DNA of 64,000 nucleotides. Source: Alternaria dauci (taxonomy: Eukaryota; Ascomycota; Dothideomycetes; Pleosporales; Pleosporaceae). The DNA is taken from contig NC_091274.1 in assembly GCF_042100115.1 (NCBI RefSeq), positions 2,232,001 through 2,296,000 on the forward strand, read 5' to 3'. Both the position numbers and the translations under genes were made by a program. Under the pieces are notes generated by a model. That model was not told the DNA's origin and searched no databases. It saw only the letters and a program-made list of their open reading frames with translations. The number at the start of each line of letters is the position of its first letter. Positions within the stretch are counted from its first letter, which is position 1. Below are positions 11,492 to 21,399 of the stretch, piece after piece.

Positions 11492-12346
11492 ATGTCTGAA
11501 GGCTATTGCTGTCGAAGGGGCTACCATACCGCCCGCCACACATGCGCTAACCCACTATTGGCAGAAGCAGAAGCATTATGTCAGAAAAGTCTTGGAGACC
11601 ATAGGATCGATCGACAAAGTCTTTTGTGTAACTCCTGTCTTAGCTGGACAAGTCTTGCAAGTAAAGGTCCTGTAGAACTGCTGAACTTTCGTGTATCCCC
11701 TGGGGCGCAACGAATCATTGAAGAATGGCGACTAAAACCACTGTTATACCGGGCTACAATCACCTTGTTAGGAGTCGCTTCCATCCTTGTATGTGCTGAC
11801 CGTTGCGCTGAACAGATCCAGAGATCCGATATGGCCCGTCCTCAATATAATCCACATGTAGACATAAACAATCATGCACTTCTGCATACACAATTCACTT
11901 CACGTGGGCACATAGTCTTTGGTGCCTTAATCTATATCCTCATCAAGACATCGCTCATCCTCATATCAGCATCGATTAGTCCAGCAGTCAACATCCTCGC
12001 GCTTGGCTTCGCGATAGTCGGGTTCACGTATCTGCCTGAAAAAGTTCAGATGGGCGGTCTGGACGTTGACCCACTAGCATCTCATTGCGGCACGTGGCTC
12101 TTATCGAAGTCCTTACTAGATATGTATCACGGAGCAGTGATACGTGAAAGCGTCTACTCGAAAGCGATATATCAATCAAGCATGACAGGAGGGCTTTATT
12201 TCTTGAATTTTATGTTCTCGAGGTCATCTCATGTCCGTCTATGTCCTATAACAAGACCACTTGTCCCATCCACCTTGACAATAAGCATACACATTATTGC
12301 CGTACTGTCTCCTACATGCTGCAGGAGTGTCGATAGGATAGTATAA
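11492..12346 (+). CDS. Unassigned ORF with hydrophobic segments
   Basis: I do not recognise this family. The frame is open for 284 codons, which is long for chance in DNA of this composition. At least one strong hydrophobic stretch is visible (IVFGALIYILIK followed by ILISASISPAVNILALGFA), consistent with one or two membrane-spanning helices. The N-terminal 60 residues are Cys-rich and low in typical domain character, so translation may start at an internal Met such as MARPQYN (11831). The last ~108 nt overlap, on the opposite strand, the 3' end of the secreted cysteine-repeat gene, so the true 3' end may be shorter or the ORF may be partly decayed. No function can be assigned. Confidence 0.38.
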   Translation: MSEGYCCRRGYHTARHTCANPLLAEAEALCQKSLGDHRIDRQSLLCNSCLSWTSLASKGPVELLNFRVSPGAQRIIEEWRLKPLLYRATITLLGVASILVCADRCAEQIQRSDMARPQYNPHVDINNHALLHTQFTSRGHIVFGALIYILIKTSLILISASISPAVNILALGFAIVGFTYLPEKVQMGGLDVDPLASHCGTWLLSKSLLDMYHGAVIRESVYSKAIYQSSMTGGLYFLNFMFSRSSHVRLCPITRPLVPSTLTISIHIIAVLSPTCCRSVDRIV

Positions 12347-12574
12347 ATCGCCGAAATTTGTGTTATATAATATGCATTGCCAGTCGTTGCATGAATTTCC
12401 AATCCGACCAGCGGGGCGACCATCACGATACTGGTCGCGGCAGGCTCGGGGCATGTCTATGCCGCCGAGTCTCTCGCCAGCTGCCGCTAAGGCAGCTACT
12501 GGCGTGCCAAGTGCTGGTACTGCGAAGAGGCCGAAGCCAATGAATGCGCCGATAATTGTGGTGTGGGTGACCAT
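12239..12574 (-). CDS. Small secreted cysteine-repeat protein (candidate effector)
   Basis: This is a single-exon protein of 111 residues. A signal peptide is evident at the N-terminus (MVTHTTIIGAFIGFGLF ending near ALGTPVA). The mature part contains two copies of a ~30-residue unit with three cysteines each. Copy 1 begins GGIDMPRACRDQYRDG and ends NSCNDWQC; copy 2 begins YPIDTPAACRRQYGNN and ends WDKWSCYRT. I chose the ATG at 12574 because it puts the hydrophobic signal at the N-terminus; the open frame continues 71 codons upstream without one. A TATAAATA box lies 229 nt upstream. Small size, secretion and paired cysteines are typical of fungal effectors or surface proteins, but no function is shown. 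Confidence 0.75.
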   Translation of the reverse strand: MVTHTTIIGAFIGFGLFAVPALGTPVAALAAAGERLGGIDMPRACRDQYRDGRPAGRIGNSCNDWQCILYNTNFGDLYYPIDTPAACRRQYGNNVYAYCQGGWDKWSCYRT

Positions 12575-13598
12575 ATTGTTGGCTGTATACAACAAATGGA
12601 AGTCAGCGATTGGAGAGGTGAGTAGATGTATTTCTGTATCGCAGTTTGGGCTAAAGGAAACATTTCTGTACTGTGACATACTTGATGAGAACTGATGAGA
12701 GCAGTTAGGTCGTGTCAGGTACTTCAGATTGATGAAAGAGTTGTTACGTGCTCGGAGGGTGGGCGAGTGTGGAGTAGAGCTATCCAAGGTAAAGAAGAGC
12801 TGTATTTATAGCGATTTGCTCCAGTTTGTACATATCCCTTTATGTAGGTCGTCCAGGCATATTGATTACTAGCCACGTCACAGCTGTCGACTATATCATA
12901 TTACCTGCAGGCTAAACTTTGGAAGGGAGGGGAGGCGGTATGTGTAATGTCGTTTATGCTACTATGCGGCGCAGCTTAATGGAGGGGAATTAGTGACAAG
13001 CTGCCACAAGCCTATGTGGCAAGGCTGTTGGAGCGAGGTAGAAATTGTGATAGGTGGTCTCGAATTTGAAATGTCTAGTTGCCTACGCTGAGTTTTGGCG
13101 TTGACAGAGCGTTGAGCCTCGACGGACAGATCTAGGGATGGAAGGTCTGCGGTTACACAATTATCTCAAAGCCGAGCGTACAGGGATGTTGACATTAACC
13201 ATAGTCTTGCGTCTTTGCGATCGGCCATGCATCCGATCGTTGTTGGTTAACGAAGCCTGTTAAAGGATACTCCTTACAGCATCGTTTAGTGGTTGTTCTT
13301 AGAAAGGGCGTCGCTTAGAGGGCGAACCCTGCCAATCGTACCTTGGGCTTCTACATGACAGGAAAGCTCTGATAATGTATGTGTGTTGTGGATTAAAATT
13401 GGACTTGACTTGTACGACAGACGAAGTTTTGGACATGTCATTGGGTTAAAATGACTGTCTCGTGGATATGCAGAACAAATCTGGCTTCAGTACCAGCAGT
13501 AGCAGACGAGACAGTGACTTGCCGCCCAGAGTAGATTGTCCGTCAAGGAAGCAGATACTGATGTCTTCAGCTCAATGTCGACCATTCCATTGAATGCA
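12575..13598. other. Upstream region of the cysteine-repeat gene and 3' flank of GEP4
   Basis: About 1 kb with a TATA box near its left end and no supported coding sequence. The sequence near 13260-13450 is unremarkable. Confidence 0.45.
12803..12810 (-). promoter_or_regulatory. TATA box upstream of cysteine-repeat gene
   Basis: The minus strand reads TATAAATA, a full TATA consensus, 229 nt before the chosen start codon. This would allow a 5' leader of roughly 150-200 nt. Confidence 0.5.
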
Positions 13599-14375
13599 CT
13601 ACTCGAATTGATTTCGGCTAGGATCAGGCGCAGCATAACCTCTTCGGAAGAGGAAGCTCTGTAGCCTGTCTTCAACTCTCGCAAACTGTGATTTCGTTAG
13701 CATCAAATGTTGAACTGCGATTCTGTGAAGTCACTCTCCACGGTGCTCTCTCCGGGCGGAGGCACTTACAAATCCCCGTCCCTGTACTCCATCTCTTATC
13801 CAAATTCCATATCCGCCCATCATGTTTGCCATCATGACGTCTGTAGACAAGCGATCACCTACTATGGCGATCTGGTCCGGCCTAGTCACGCCAGAGTCTG
13901 GATGTGCCTTGAAGTAAGCCATGACCTCGTCCTTACAGCCAGGCTTCTTAGTGGAGTGTCGCAAAACTTTGACTCCAGTGTTAGCCTCCAAGAGAGCAGC
14001 TTGGGCATAATCTTTATCTGAAGACGTTCCAGCCGTGTTGGAAACTATCAGCAGTTTCGTGCCCGGGTAGGCGCGTCGAAGGCGCTGGAAATGGTCCTAT
14101 GAGGGTGGTCAACGAAATTCCGAGCGAGAGCACGCGCGTATCAGTACTTCATATGGCTTGTGGATCTCGTCGGTATGTGGCACAGCAAAGCAGTTGTCTT
14201 TGTCAAGTACTACAGCTTGAATGTCTACCTCTTTTTGCCCAGCAACCCCATCTTTCCTGAAAGCTTTGGACAAAGGAATCGGAAGATGGTTGAACGTTGA
14301 GACAGTATGTTGAGGCAGGCACAGAGTTGGATCTCTCAGTAGCCGGAAGACGTTGAGAGTACCCGAGATGTTCAT
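13599..14375 (-). CDS. GEP4: Mitochondrial phosphatidylglycerophosphatase GEP4
   Basis: GEP4 dephosphorylates phosphatidylglycerophosphate to phosphatidylglycerol in the mitochondrial matrix, a step of cardiolipin synthesis. The exons are 14148-14375, 13770-14096 and 13599-13685 (213 residues). It is a HAD-superfamily phosphatase. The nucleophile motif DKDN is at residues 58-61 after VDIQAVVL, the second motif is LLIVSNTAGTSS, a conserved Lys lies in HSTKKPGC, and the acidic motif is IAIVGDRLSTDV. The N-terminus (MNISGTLNVFRLLR...) and the C-terminus (RLQSFLFRRGYAAP) follow the family pattern. The open frame extends ~100 codons upstream of the chosen ATG, but only the chosen start gives the family N-terminus. 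Confidence 0.93.
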
Positions 14376-15088
14376 TGGAAGCGTTTGTCGATGCCCAGGT
14401 GGTGTTGCAGGGGCTGGATTGAGTCGTGACGCGTTTGTGGCGCGGCACTTGTCGAAAGATGTTCTTTCCGGTGATTCCGAGTCTATTCCGAACTTTGCAG
14501 CACGCCAACAACAGAGACCGGGCAACCATAGACTTTGGCCATTACCTGCATGTGCTTTGAAGGGATACATAAACGACACTCTTCTGACATCAGAAACGCT
14601 CACGGGTTTGCCTGAGATGAAAAGACATGACCGTGATGTACCACTGAGATGAACGGAATGTGTTGCATAGCGCAAAACATCTACGTTTGCATACAGAAGG
14701 TAACAAGCGCTATTGCGAGATGGATTCAGTGCCGCCTGGATGTTGGCCGGTTAGAATTTGGTGGTAAGGAGTAAGAGAACAATGAGCATTAGGGACAGGG
14801 CATGATGACTAAGATCTGGTCCAAGCTCAACCTCAACTTTCTGTAGACAGTGATATTGGCATCGCGCACGCGCTTCGCAACCCCGACGCCCAAGCTTGCG
14901 CTCTGCTCCGTTATCGACGACCACTACGTAGCGAACACAGGCGAACACCTCTTTGGAATAGATTCGCGCAACGAGTGCAATCTGCGCCTACGACACGAAG
15001 CCTATTTCTCGCAGCCTACACGAAACGTCCCACCGCGAGACCGAACTAGAAATACTGGACACATTGGCTCGGAGTCTAGACAGAAAAA
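14376..15088. other. Divergent promoter region of GEP4 and SMD3
   Basis: The two genes are transcribed away from each other from this ~710 bp spacer. No TATA box stands out and no other gene is supported. Confidence 0.5.
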
Positions 15089-15595
15089 ATGACGAGCACT
15101 ATCGGTATCCCTATTAAGCTCCTCAACGAGGCAGCAGTACGTTTACCGCTGGATGTCGGTTTCTAAACCTGTGCTAACAGGACATAGGGTCACATTGTCA
15201 CGCTTGAGATCACATCTGGCGAAGTCTACCGTGGGAAGTTGATTGAAGGTACGCCCCGCATGCGATTCCCAGCCCCTTATATTCGTGCTAACGAGCCGAA
15301 GCCGAGGACAACATGAACGTACAGCTCAAGGACATCACTGTCACGGCCCGCGACGGTCGCGTCTCACATCTCGAACAAGTGTATATTAGAGGAAGTCACG
15401 TGCGGTACTTTATCGTTCCCGACATGTTGAGGTATGATTTGTTGCATTTGTTGGACAGGAAAGGCGCTAACAGAACATAGGAACGCTCCCATGTTCCGAT
15501 CGAGAGGCACGAGGGGTCGCGGTGTCGGTCTTGCGCGTGGTCGGGCAACAGTCAACAGGGCAAGGGCTAGCACTCGTGGCGGCGGCGGTCGTTGA
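15089..15595 (+). CDS. SMD3: Small nuclear ribonucleoprotein Sm D3
   Basis: SmD3 is one of the seven Sm proteins forming the ring on spliceosomal U snRNAs. There are four exons, 15089-15136, 15188-15248, 15302-15431 and 15481-15595, for 117 residues. The Sm1 motif is visible as [18 protein letters not shown] and [11 protein letters not shown]. Sm2 is visible as [20 protein letters not shown]. The C-terminus is an RG-rich tail ([20 protein letters not shown]), the kind of segment methylated on arginine in other eukaryotes. Three introns of ~50 nt in such a short gene are typical of filamentous ascomycetes. Confidence 0.96.
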
Positions 15596-15978
15596 ACGAG
15601 TTGAGAAACACCGGCGGAAAGACGACATGAGCAGAGAGCAGGTTACGAGAAGCGCAATAACTAGCGAGGACGCGCCCTCAGCTGCGGGAACTAGACAATC
15701 GAGGCCAGGATAGGTATGCAACCAGATGCTTTTGCTGGACATACGCTGAAAATTGGGATAGCTCCAAAATCGAAGATACCTTTGAATGGGATGAATGCAC
15801 ATGTTTTACATTGTCGCAAATGCCGTGTACTTTCTGAACTTGCTCGGCGGCATAGGAAGGACTACAGTATAGCCAGGCGTAGTCGCGAACGTTCTTGATA
15901 TTCGCAGGCATGTACCCCACGCTGGATGGCGAGACCCCCGAGAACTCCGCAACTCGACACTTTTTCCACCGACACAAC

Positions 15979-16869
15979 ATGGATATCAAGAACCCGCGGC
16001 GCATCCTCGCCATCGGTGCGCCCGAGGCAGGCGTACTCCCACTGCTCAAAGGTGCCTTTTGTCCTGCCTAAATTGCGCGCATTCACTGACTCTGCCCAGA
16101 GCTGACAGGTTCCGCTCCCGAGCCCACGTCCGAAACCACTGCCGGTCTTACGCACGAATGGCGTCTGGAAACCAAATACTACACTGCAAACCTTCCCATA
16201 TGGATCGATGAGCTTGCCAACGTCGCGGAATGGCGCACCGAATTCACCAAGCCCGAAGCCCGCGAAGTCGTCACCGCGCTCGGTGCGTGGATATACTGCT
16301 TCAAGAAGCCAGTCGAGGCAAAGGATCTAGATGTAATCAAGGAGACCATGCAGGCCGTGTCCGACGTCATCGAGCGCGCATGCGGCTACGGTGGTGACAT
16401 GGTGTGTCTTGCTGTCGCTATGCCGCAATCCATCACTCCTTACCTTGAGAAGAGTCATGAGGAATGGGAAGAGCTCGCCATGGACTACGGTTTCGAATAC
16501 GTCGACTCGGAGAGGAAGGGGAAGAATGAGTTTGGCGAGGCAACAGGAGTGCACCGAGTTCGGGAAGCGCTCGAGGCTGGGGAGTGGGAGAGCATGGCAG
16601 ATCTGGACATGGGCGGCGATGAGGACGGCTTTGAAGGCAGTTTTGCGGCAGAAGAGGCGGAGATGAACATGGAGCTGTTTGACATGAAAGGTGCTCTGGC
16701 CGAGTTTGACGATGATGAAGGCCCAGAATCAGGAGACAAAGAGGTTGAAGAGCTCGAGGTGATGATGCAGAAGATGGTTGCCATCAAGGAGATGGGCGAG
16801 GGCATGGAAGAGGCTGAGCGGAAACGTTTCGCTGCGAAAGCAGTGAATGACCTGCTAAAACATTATTGA
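15979..16869 (+). CDS. IRC6: IRC6 / adaptin-binding p34 family protein
   Basis: The family (alpha- and gamma-adaptin-binding protein p34; yeast Irc6) links Rab-type GTPase-like folds to clathrin adaptor complexes in vesicle traffic. The exons are 15979-16051 and 16100-16869, giving 280 residues. The N-terminus MDIKNPRRILAIGAPEAG resembles a degenerate GTPase P-loop region. The middle part (DELANVAEWRTEFTKPEA and VVTALGAWIYCFKK) and the region LAMDYGFEYVDSE match the family. The C-terminal third is strongly acidic and ends in a helix, ERKRFAAKAVNDLLKHY. An in-frame ATG 23 codons upstream (15910) is possible, but the conserved part begins at the chosen start. Confidence 0.87.
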
Positions 16870-16942
16870 TTCTCGACACTCCGAAACAGTCGCAGACGAC
16901 AGCGAACATCATTAACGAACGTCTATATACAACCGAATACCT

Positions 16943-17749
16943 TCAGCTCTTGACCCCGAAACACAGCAAAAACGGAAAATCCATCTCTCTTGCCGGCTTT
17001 CCATCCTCGGCATCAACTTCTTTTCGCAAAACAAACGCTTCCTCGACCTTGATCTCATTGAACCCTGTCCCTAACAACAATTCCTCCATCTCGCCCTTCT
17101 TAATCCCGTGTCTCTCAACTCCCGGCCTCTTACTCGCTGGGTGAAACGGTACAGCTTCCGGCCCAAAGTCCTCGTAATCGGTCAGCGCAACAACGCCTCC
17201 TGGCTTCAAACACTTCTTCATTGTCTCTAGTATCTCCGCCATTGAAGGAATGTGATGCAGGGTCAAATGAGATACCACGAGATCAAATCTGTATGAGTAA
17301 GGCGGTGATATAGCTTCCCCACGATGTGTGGCAAGGAGTGCTGCTGCGCTTTGCAACTCATGCGAGTCTGGATTCTTCAAGAAGTGATTTACTGAACATA
17401 GGTTTGGGTGGTCTGTTGGAAGATCCGCCAGCTTCGTGTTGAAGGCACTTATCATGCCGTCTGCTGTGTCTACCCCGATGAGGCTGCGTACGTGCGGAGC
17501 TAGCATAAAGGATAGGAGGCCAGTGCCGCAACCGATTTCTAGCACGTCGAGCTCTGGAATGCATGTTAGTCCTGGACTAGTGGTAAACGGGCTGTTTATA
17601 CCTTTGCTACGTCCATCTCTGAATGCAGGTACGTAGCGCTTGATGGCTTCGAGTGCTTTTGAAGTCGATTCCACATGCTTCTGGTTTGAATCCCATTCTA
17701 AGGCTTCTTTACTGAATCGCGCGTTGTTGATCTCCTGACTGGTGGCCAT
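16943..17749 (-). CDS. SAM-dependent methyltransferase
   Basis: This is a class I Rossmann-fold methyltransferase of the Methyltransf_11/23 type. After removing a 48 nt intron (17554-17601, with GACTAAC branch site) it has 252 residues. Motif I is VLEIGCGTGLLSF, the acidic end of strand 2 is IGVDTADGMI, and motif II/post-I is FDLVVSHLTLHHIP with LKPGGVVALTDYE. The intron carries no stop, so an unspliced reading would insert 16 residues just before motif I. The gene is convergent with IRC6, with ~70 nt between stop codons. The substrate is unknown; small-molecule or quinone-type methylation is common for this group. Confidence 0.87.
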   Translation of the reverse strand: MATSQEINNARFSKEALEWDSNQKHVESTSKALEAIKRYVPAFRDGRSKGINSPFTTSPGLTCIPELDVLEIGCGTGLLSFMLAPHVRSLIGVDTADGMISAFNTKLADLPTDHPNLCSVNHFLKNPDSHELQSAAALLATHRGEAISPPYSYRFDLVVSHLTLHHIPSMAEILETMKKCLKPGGVVALTDYEDFGPEAVPFHPASKRPGVERHGIKKGEMEELLLGTGFNEIKVEEAFVLRKEVDAEDGKPAREMDFPFLLCFGVKS

Positions 17750-18403
17750 GGTGTTTGGAAAGTGTATAGTGAGGTTCGAGTGCCTTTGCGCGGATCGATT
17801 GGTACCAACAGTTATACACGAAAGACCTTATGCATCGACTGTGTCATAGCAAGACCAAGGCGTGCTATTCGCGACCAGTCTCGGTATATACATACGTGGA
17901 TGCTGCGGGGTTGCGGGGCACTTCCGTCCTTAGTGCCAGTGACGGCTTCTATTACTGGTGTGCGAGACGGTCGCATGTCATAACCATTCGAGTTTTGCCT
18001 CACGTTTCCTTTGCTATTTGTCGAACTCGAACTTCCTTGACAGTCACAGGGTTATGACAGAACATGCGGCCAACATGTCTGAGAACCGGGCGTCCACCAA
18101 GGAGTGGCTGTGTGCTGACGCCTTTGGCCGCGGCCGATGACGCAGGTCGACAAGTCAGCCCCATCGTTGCCTGCGACACTACGCTTTGCAATCATGGCAG
18201 AGAGGCATAAGCCTACTGTTATGCAACACCATCGTATGGAAGAATACGAGAAGAGATTGTGAAATCAAGATACAGACAGGTGGACATGTCGTAGATGCAA
18301 TGTTCGTAGTCCCAGAAGGACATGATAAAACTCAATTGGCATTGCAGTAGATCATATTTGCATAAACACCCTAGCCTTTCTTCAACAAGCATCCATCATC
18401 AGT
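17750..18403. other. Spacer between methyltransferase and SprT-like gene
   Basis: This carries the promoter of the methyltransferase and the 3' flank of the next minus-strand gene. No further gene is seen. Confidence 0.45.
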
Positions 18404-20593
18404 CTACTCGTACTCATAGTCCTCTACAAACCCATGCCCACGTCTTCCGAAGAGCGCTTCAATCGCAGCGGTAGCCTGCAGCTGTGCTTGCGTCTCCTTG
18501 ACCTTCTCCGTCTCCTTTTTCAATTTCCTCAGCTTCGCTTTCTCCCTTTCCAACTCGCGCTCCTTGTCTCGACGCAGTTGCTTAAGTTTATCGTGCTCAA
18601 TGTCGCTGTGCTTGACTCGCTCATAGTCTCTCAACCTCTCTTCTCGTTCACGATCGCGAGTTTTCTCAAGCTCCAAGTTACGCAGGCGTTCGATGTCCAG
18701 CGAGGAAAGTTGGTCTGTGAGATCGTGGACGCTGCGCCAGGGGTATGGAGTAGATGAGCGGCCAAGAAGAAGAGGCGAGCGACGACCAAGTGCCAGTGGA
18801 TGGGTAGAGTAGCTCATAGAACAGTTAGTGAGGAGCCTAGGCGCATCATGAGGCAGAAGCGATGACCAACTGTACCAACCAGCAGCTTTAAGTTCAGCAC
18901 GAGCTTTGTTGACATCATTCTCCAATGCTCCGCTTGAGTCAATGGCATCGAGGAAGCGTGTGCGGTACGAACTCTGTTCACTCTCGAGCTTGATGAGATT
19001 CGGCGGCTCTATAATGGTGAGGCTAATCGATGTAGTGCGGTACTCTGGGTTTGAAGTACTTGGTGCTCTGACGAGGAACTTGCGTGCCCAGTCCTTGAGG
19101 TCCGCATCAGGCTCATAACCCTTGTATATTTCCTGGAGGATGGCGACGGGGTCTTCGTTGAGTATGCCATAAGCGTTCATCCTGTCCAGGGCATAGCTCT
19201 TGCAGTCGTCGAAGCCCATCAATGTGCCGAGCTTGGCAAATTGCACATCGACAAGGACGCATGCATCAGTAGTTGTTGATTGAGGTTTGATGATTGGTGA
19301 CCCTCGTCGTTCGATACCCAACCCGGCAGCAGCAGCGGCGAATGGTCGTGGATCAGGACGGTAGGAGCCGGTATGAAGAAACTCCAGGAAGCGGATGAAA
19401 GTGTCTTCAGATACCTCCTGGTGCATCGTAAGAAAGCGGCTGCCCACTTTATCGAAAGCTTTCACAACACTTGGGAAACCATCCAACTTGTCTCCATCGA
19501 CGAGGATGGGCCTGTCTTTGAACATGAACTCGACCGATTTGGCACTTGGTGCGAGATGTGCACGGCGTCTGGTCTCGAGCTCATGACGTCGTTCGTTGTA
19601 TGTTTGAACTTCCAGCTCGTGCACACACTTGGGCTGGTCGAACAGAGGCTTGCAAACCTCTCCGTACCACTTGTGCACTTCGCTCTCGCACGGCCCCTGC
19701 ACATCGCTATGACAGTGGCTGCAGTTCCACTGCTCTCGATCTTCACGCTCAAGTGCCTCTCTTCTTCGTGGATTGTAATACTTATGCTCAATGCAGCGGT
19801 CATTGGGCGAGCTGTGTCCATAGTTCAGCGGCGACAACTCTCTGCCATGTACAGCTGAGAGCTTCTTGATGGTGAGCATAATCTTGCCGAAATGCACGTC
19901 GTGATTCAACCGTCCGTAGTCCACCTCATATTCTTTCTGACCACCACAAGCAACGAGGAAGTATGCATGTATCATGTGGTGAATCAGAATCGCAACGATG
20001 TCTTTCGCGCTGGCGTATTCGAGCGCGTCCACATTCAGGACGATTGAGATGCGCTTGACATCGCGATTCGGTCCCAGTCTGTGCGTGTAGGTAGTACCTG
20101 AGACATCAGAGCCCAAGCTGGCGACATCGAGAAAAACGGCGTTTTTCAAATGGCCGGCAAAGAGTACTTCGTCCAGCTTGTTGAAGATGCGATATGGGAT
20201 CTCCTGGATCAGTCCATCCCTCTCGAGAGTTGCAGCCCGTATCCTGATGCTCCTGAATTTTCCAGCTGTGTCAACCCAGTTCTGTTCCAGTTGGTCAACG
20301 AGGAAAGCAACCGCCCAGTCGATGTTCCATCCAAGATCTCTCTCGCATCTCAGGAGAGGATCCTGAAGTCGCACAGCAACGCTCGACAGCGGACGCCGAT
20401 TATCATAAGACTCGAAGGGGATATAAAGATCTGGCTCTGAATCAGAGGGGTAAGATTTGGATCGAGCAAGCCCTGCTCCGCCGAAGAGGTCACCACCGTA
20501 CGGCAACAACGCAAGTGGATCAACAGAACCGAGAGTCATAAGACAGATCAGAATGGGTTGCGTATAAGGCTGGGGTCCTTGGCAGAGCGTCAA
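18404..20593 (-). CDS. SprT-like / BTB-like protein with altered zinc motif
   Basis: This is a single-exon gene of 729 residues. Residues ~120-300 resemble the SprT-like metalloprotease core (FNKLDEVLFAGHL; AKDIVAILIHHMIHAYFLV), followed by a zinc-ribbon-like part, NCSHCHSDVQGPC. The expected HExxH is replaced: residues 205-209 read HHMIH, so the catalytic Glu is His here and peptidase activity is doubtful. Residues ~350-420 look BTB/POZ-like (SVEFMFKDRPILVDGDKL, FLEFLHTGSYRPDP). The C-terminus (about 645-715) is a charged, predicted coiled coil rich in Arg/Glu/Lys. The combination suggests a protein-binding or adaptor role rather than proteolysis; the domain calls are by eye. Confidence 0.8.
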   Translation of the reverse strand: MTLCQGPQPYTQPILICLMTLGSVDPLALLPYGGDLFGGAGLARSKSYPSDSEPDLYIPFESYDNRRPLSSVAVRLQDPLLRCERDLGWNIDWAVAFLVDQLEQNWVDTAGKFRSIRIRAATLERDGLIQEIPYRIFNKLDEVLFAGHLKNAVFLDVASLGSDVSGTTYTHRLGPNRDVKRISIVLNVDALEYASAKDIVAILIHHMIHAYFLVACGGQKEYEVDYGRLNHDVHFGKIMLTIKKLSAVHGRELSPLNYGHSSPNDRCIEHKYYNPRRREALEREDREQWNCSHCHSDVQGPCESEVHKWYGEVCKPLFDQPKCVHELEVQTYNERRHELETRRRAHLAPSAKSVEFMFKDRPILVDGDKLDGFPSVVKAFDKVGSRFLTMHQEVSEDTFIRFLEFLHTGSYRPDPRPFAAAAAGLGIERRGSPIIKPQSTTTDACVLVDVQFAKLGTLMGFDDCKSYALDRMNAYGILNEDPVAILQEIYKGYEPDADLKDWARKFLVRAPSTSNPEYRTTSISLTIIEPPNLIKLESEQSSYRTRFLDAIDSSGALENDVNKARAELKAAGWYSWSSLLPHDAPRLLTNCSMSYSTHPLALGRRSPLLLGRSSTPYPWRSVHDLTDQLSSLDIERLRNLELEKTRDREREERLRDYERVKHSDIEHDKLKQLRRDKERELEREKAKLRKLKKETEKVKETQAQLQATAAIEALFGRRGHGFVEDYEYE

Positions 20594-21399
20594 AGTGTCA
20601 CGAGTTTATGGGCCTCTGCGCCAGGTAAATTCCGTCCTTCTCTTATAGTTGAATAAGGCGGGACCGCTGCTGCTAGTATGCGGCATGGCATAGTCATTCA
20701 CATCCTCTCCGTTCAGGATATTTGTGTTCAGCACGAATGATTACTGACCTTAGCGTAACGCATGCGCTATCACATATTGTTTGTCGTGGTCAATCCAAAG
20801 GCATGGGCCCGCTGTTCATCAGCGCAGTCCTATTGGGGCAAGATTAGAACGAGATTACGCACTCCAGTCCTTCTTTGGCACAACAGCTCTGTGCCACGTC
20901 TGTAGGTCGAATTTGCGTGGTACGAGGCAGGCGAACGTAATACATTGTTACACAGCGCGAACGCTGGGACGGAAGTGGAGGTTCTGATAGGCAGACGGCG
21001 TCTAACGCCGCCTCTTCGCTCAGTAAGTACTAACAGAGACGTGTCCTCGCATGGGTTAGACAGGATAGCGGCATGACACAGGGGGGAGGAGTGGTCGAAT
21101 ACTAGATCGAAGTAATAGTGTATATTTAGTGGTAGCCGCAACGAACACCAGTCGCGGTTCCAGTGGCTGAACAGGAAAACAGATGGGATATACAGAGCAC
21201 GTAAAGGGGACCGAAAATGAAAGCGCACTAGATGGTGAAGCGCCTGACTGGTAGCCGAATCTCGTTCCCCGAGTTTGTCGTAACACATGAGCAAAGACGG
21301 GTGATGCCTCATTCTGACCGTTGGGGTTCCCACGGTCGATTGGTATATAACAGCGAACAGGACTCCGGACAATCGCGCTGTCATTACCAGGCCTGTCAT
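20594..21399. other. Intergenic stretch
   Basis: This includes the SprT-like gene's promoter and the 3' flank of the Mpv17-like gene. A 189-codon open frame on the minus strand (20830-21399) has no recognisable character and is about as long as chance allows in this window. Confidence 0.45.

Noticed and set aside
20830..21399. 189-codon minus-strand ORF next to the Mpv17-like gene
   Set aside because: It abuts the stop codon of that gene, has no domain or signal features, and is about as long as the longest chance ORF expected in this window.
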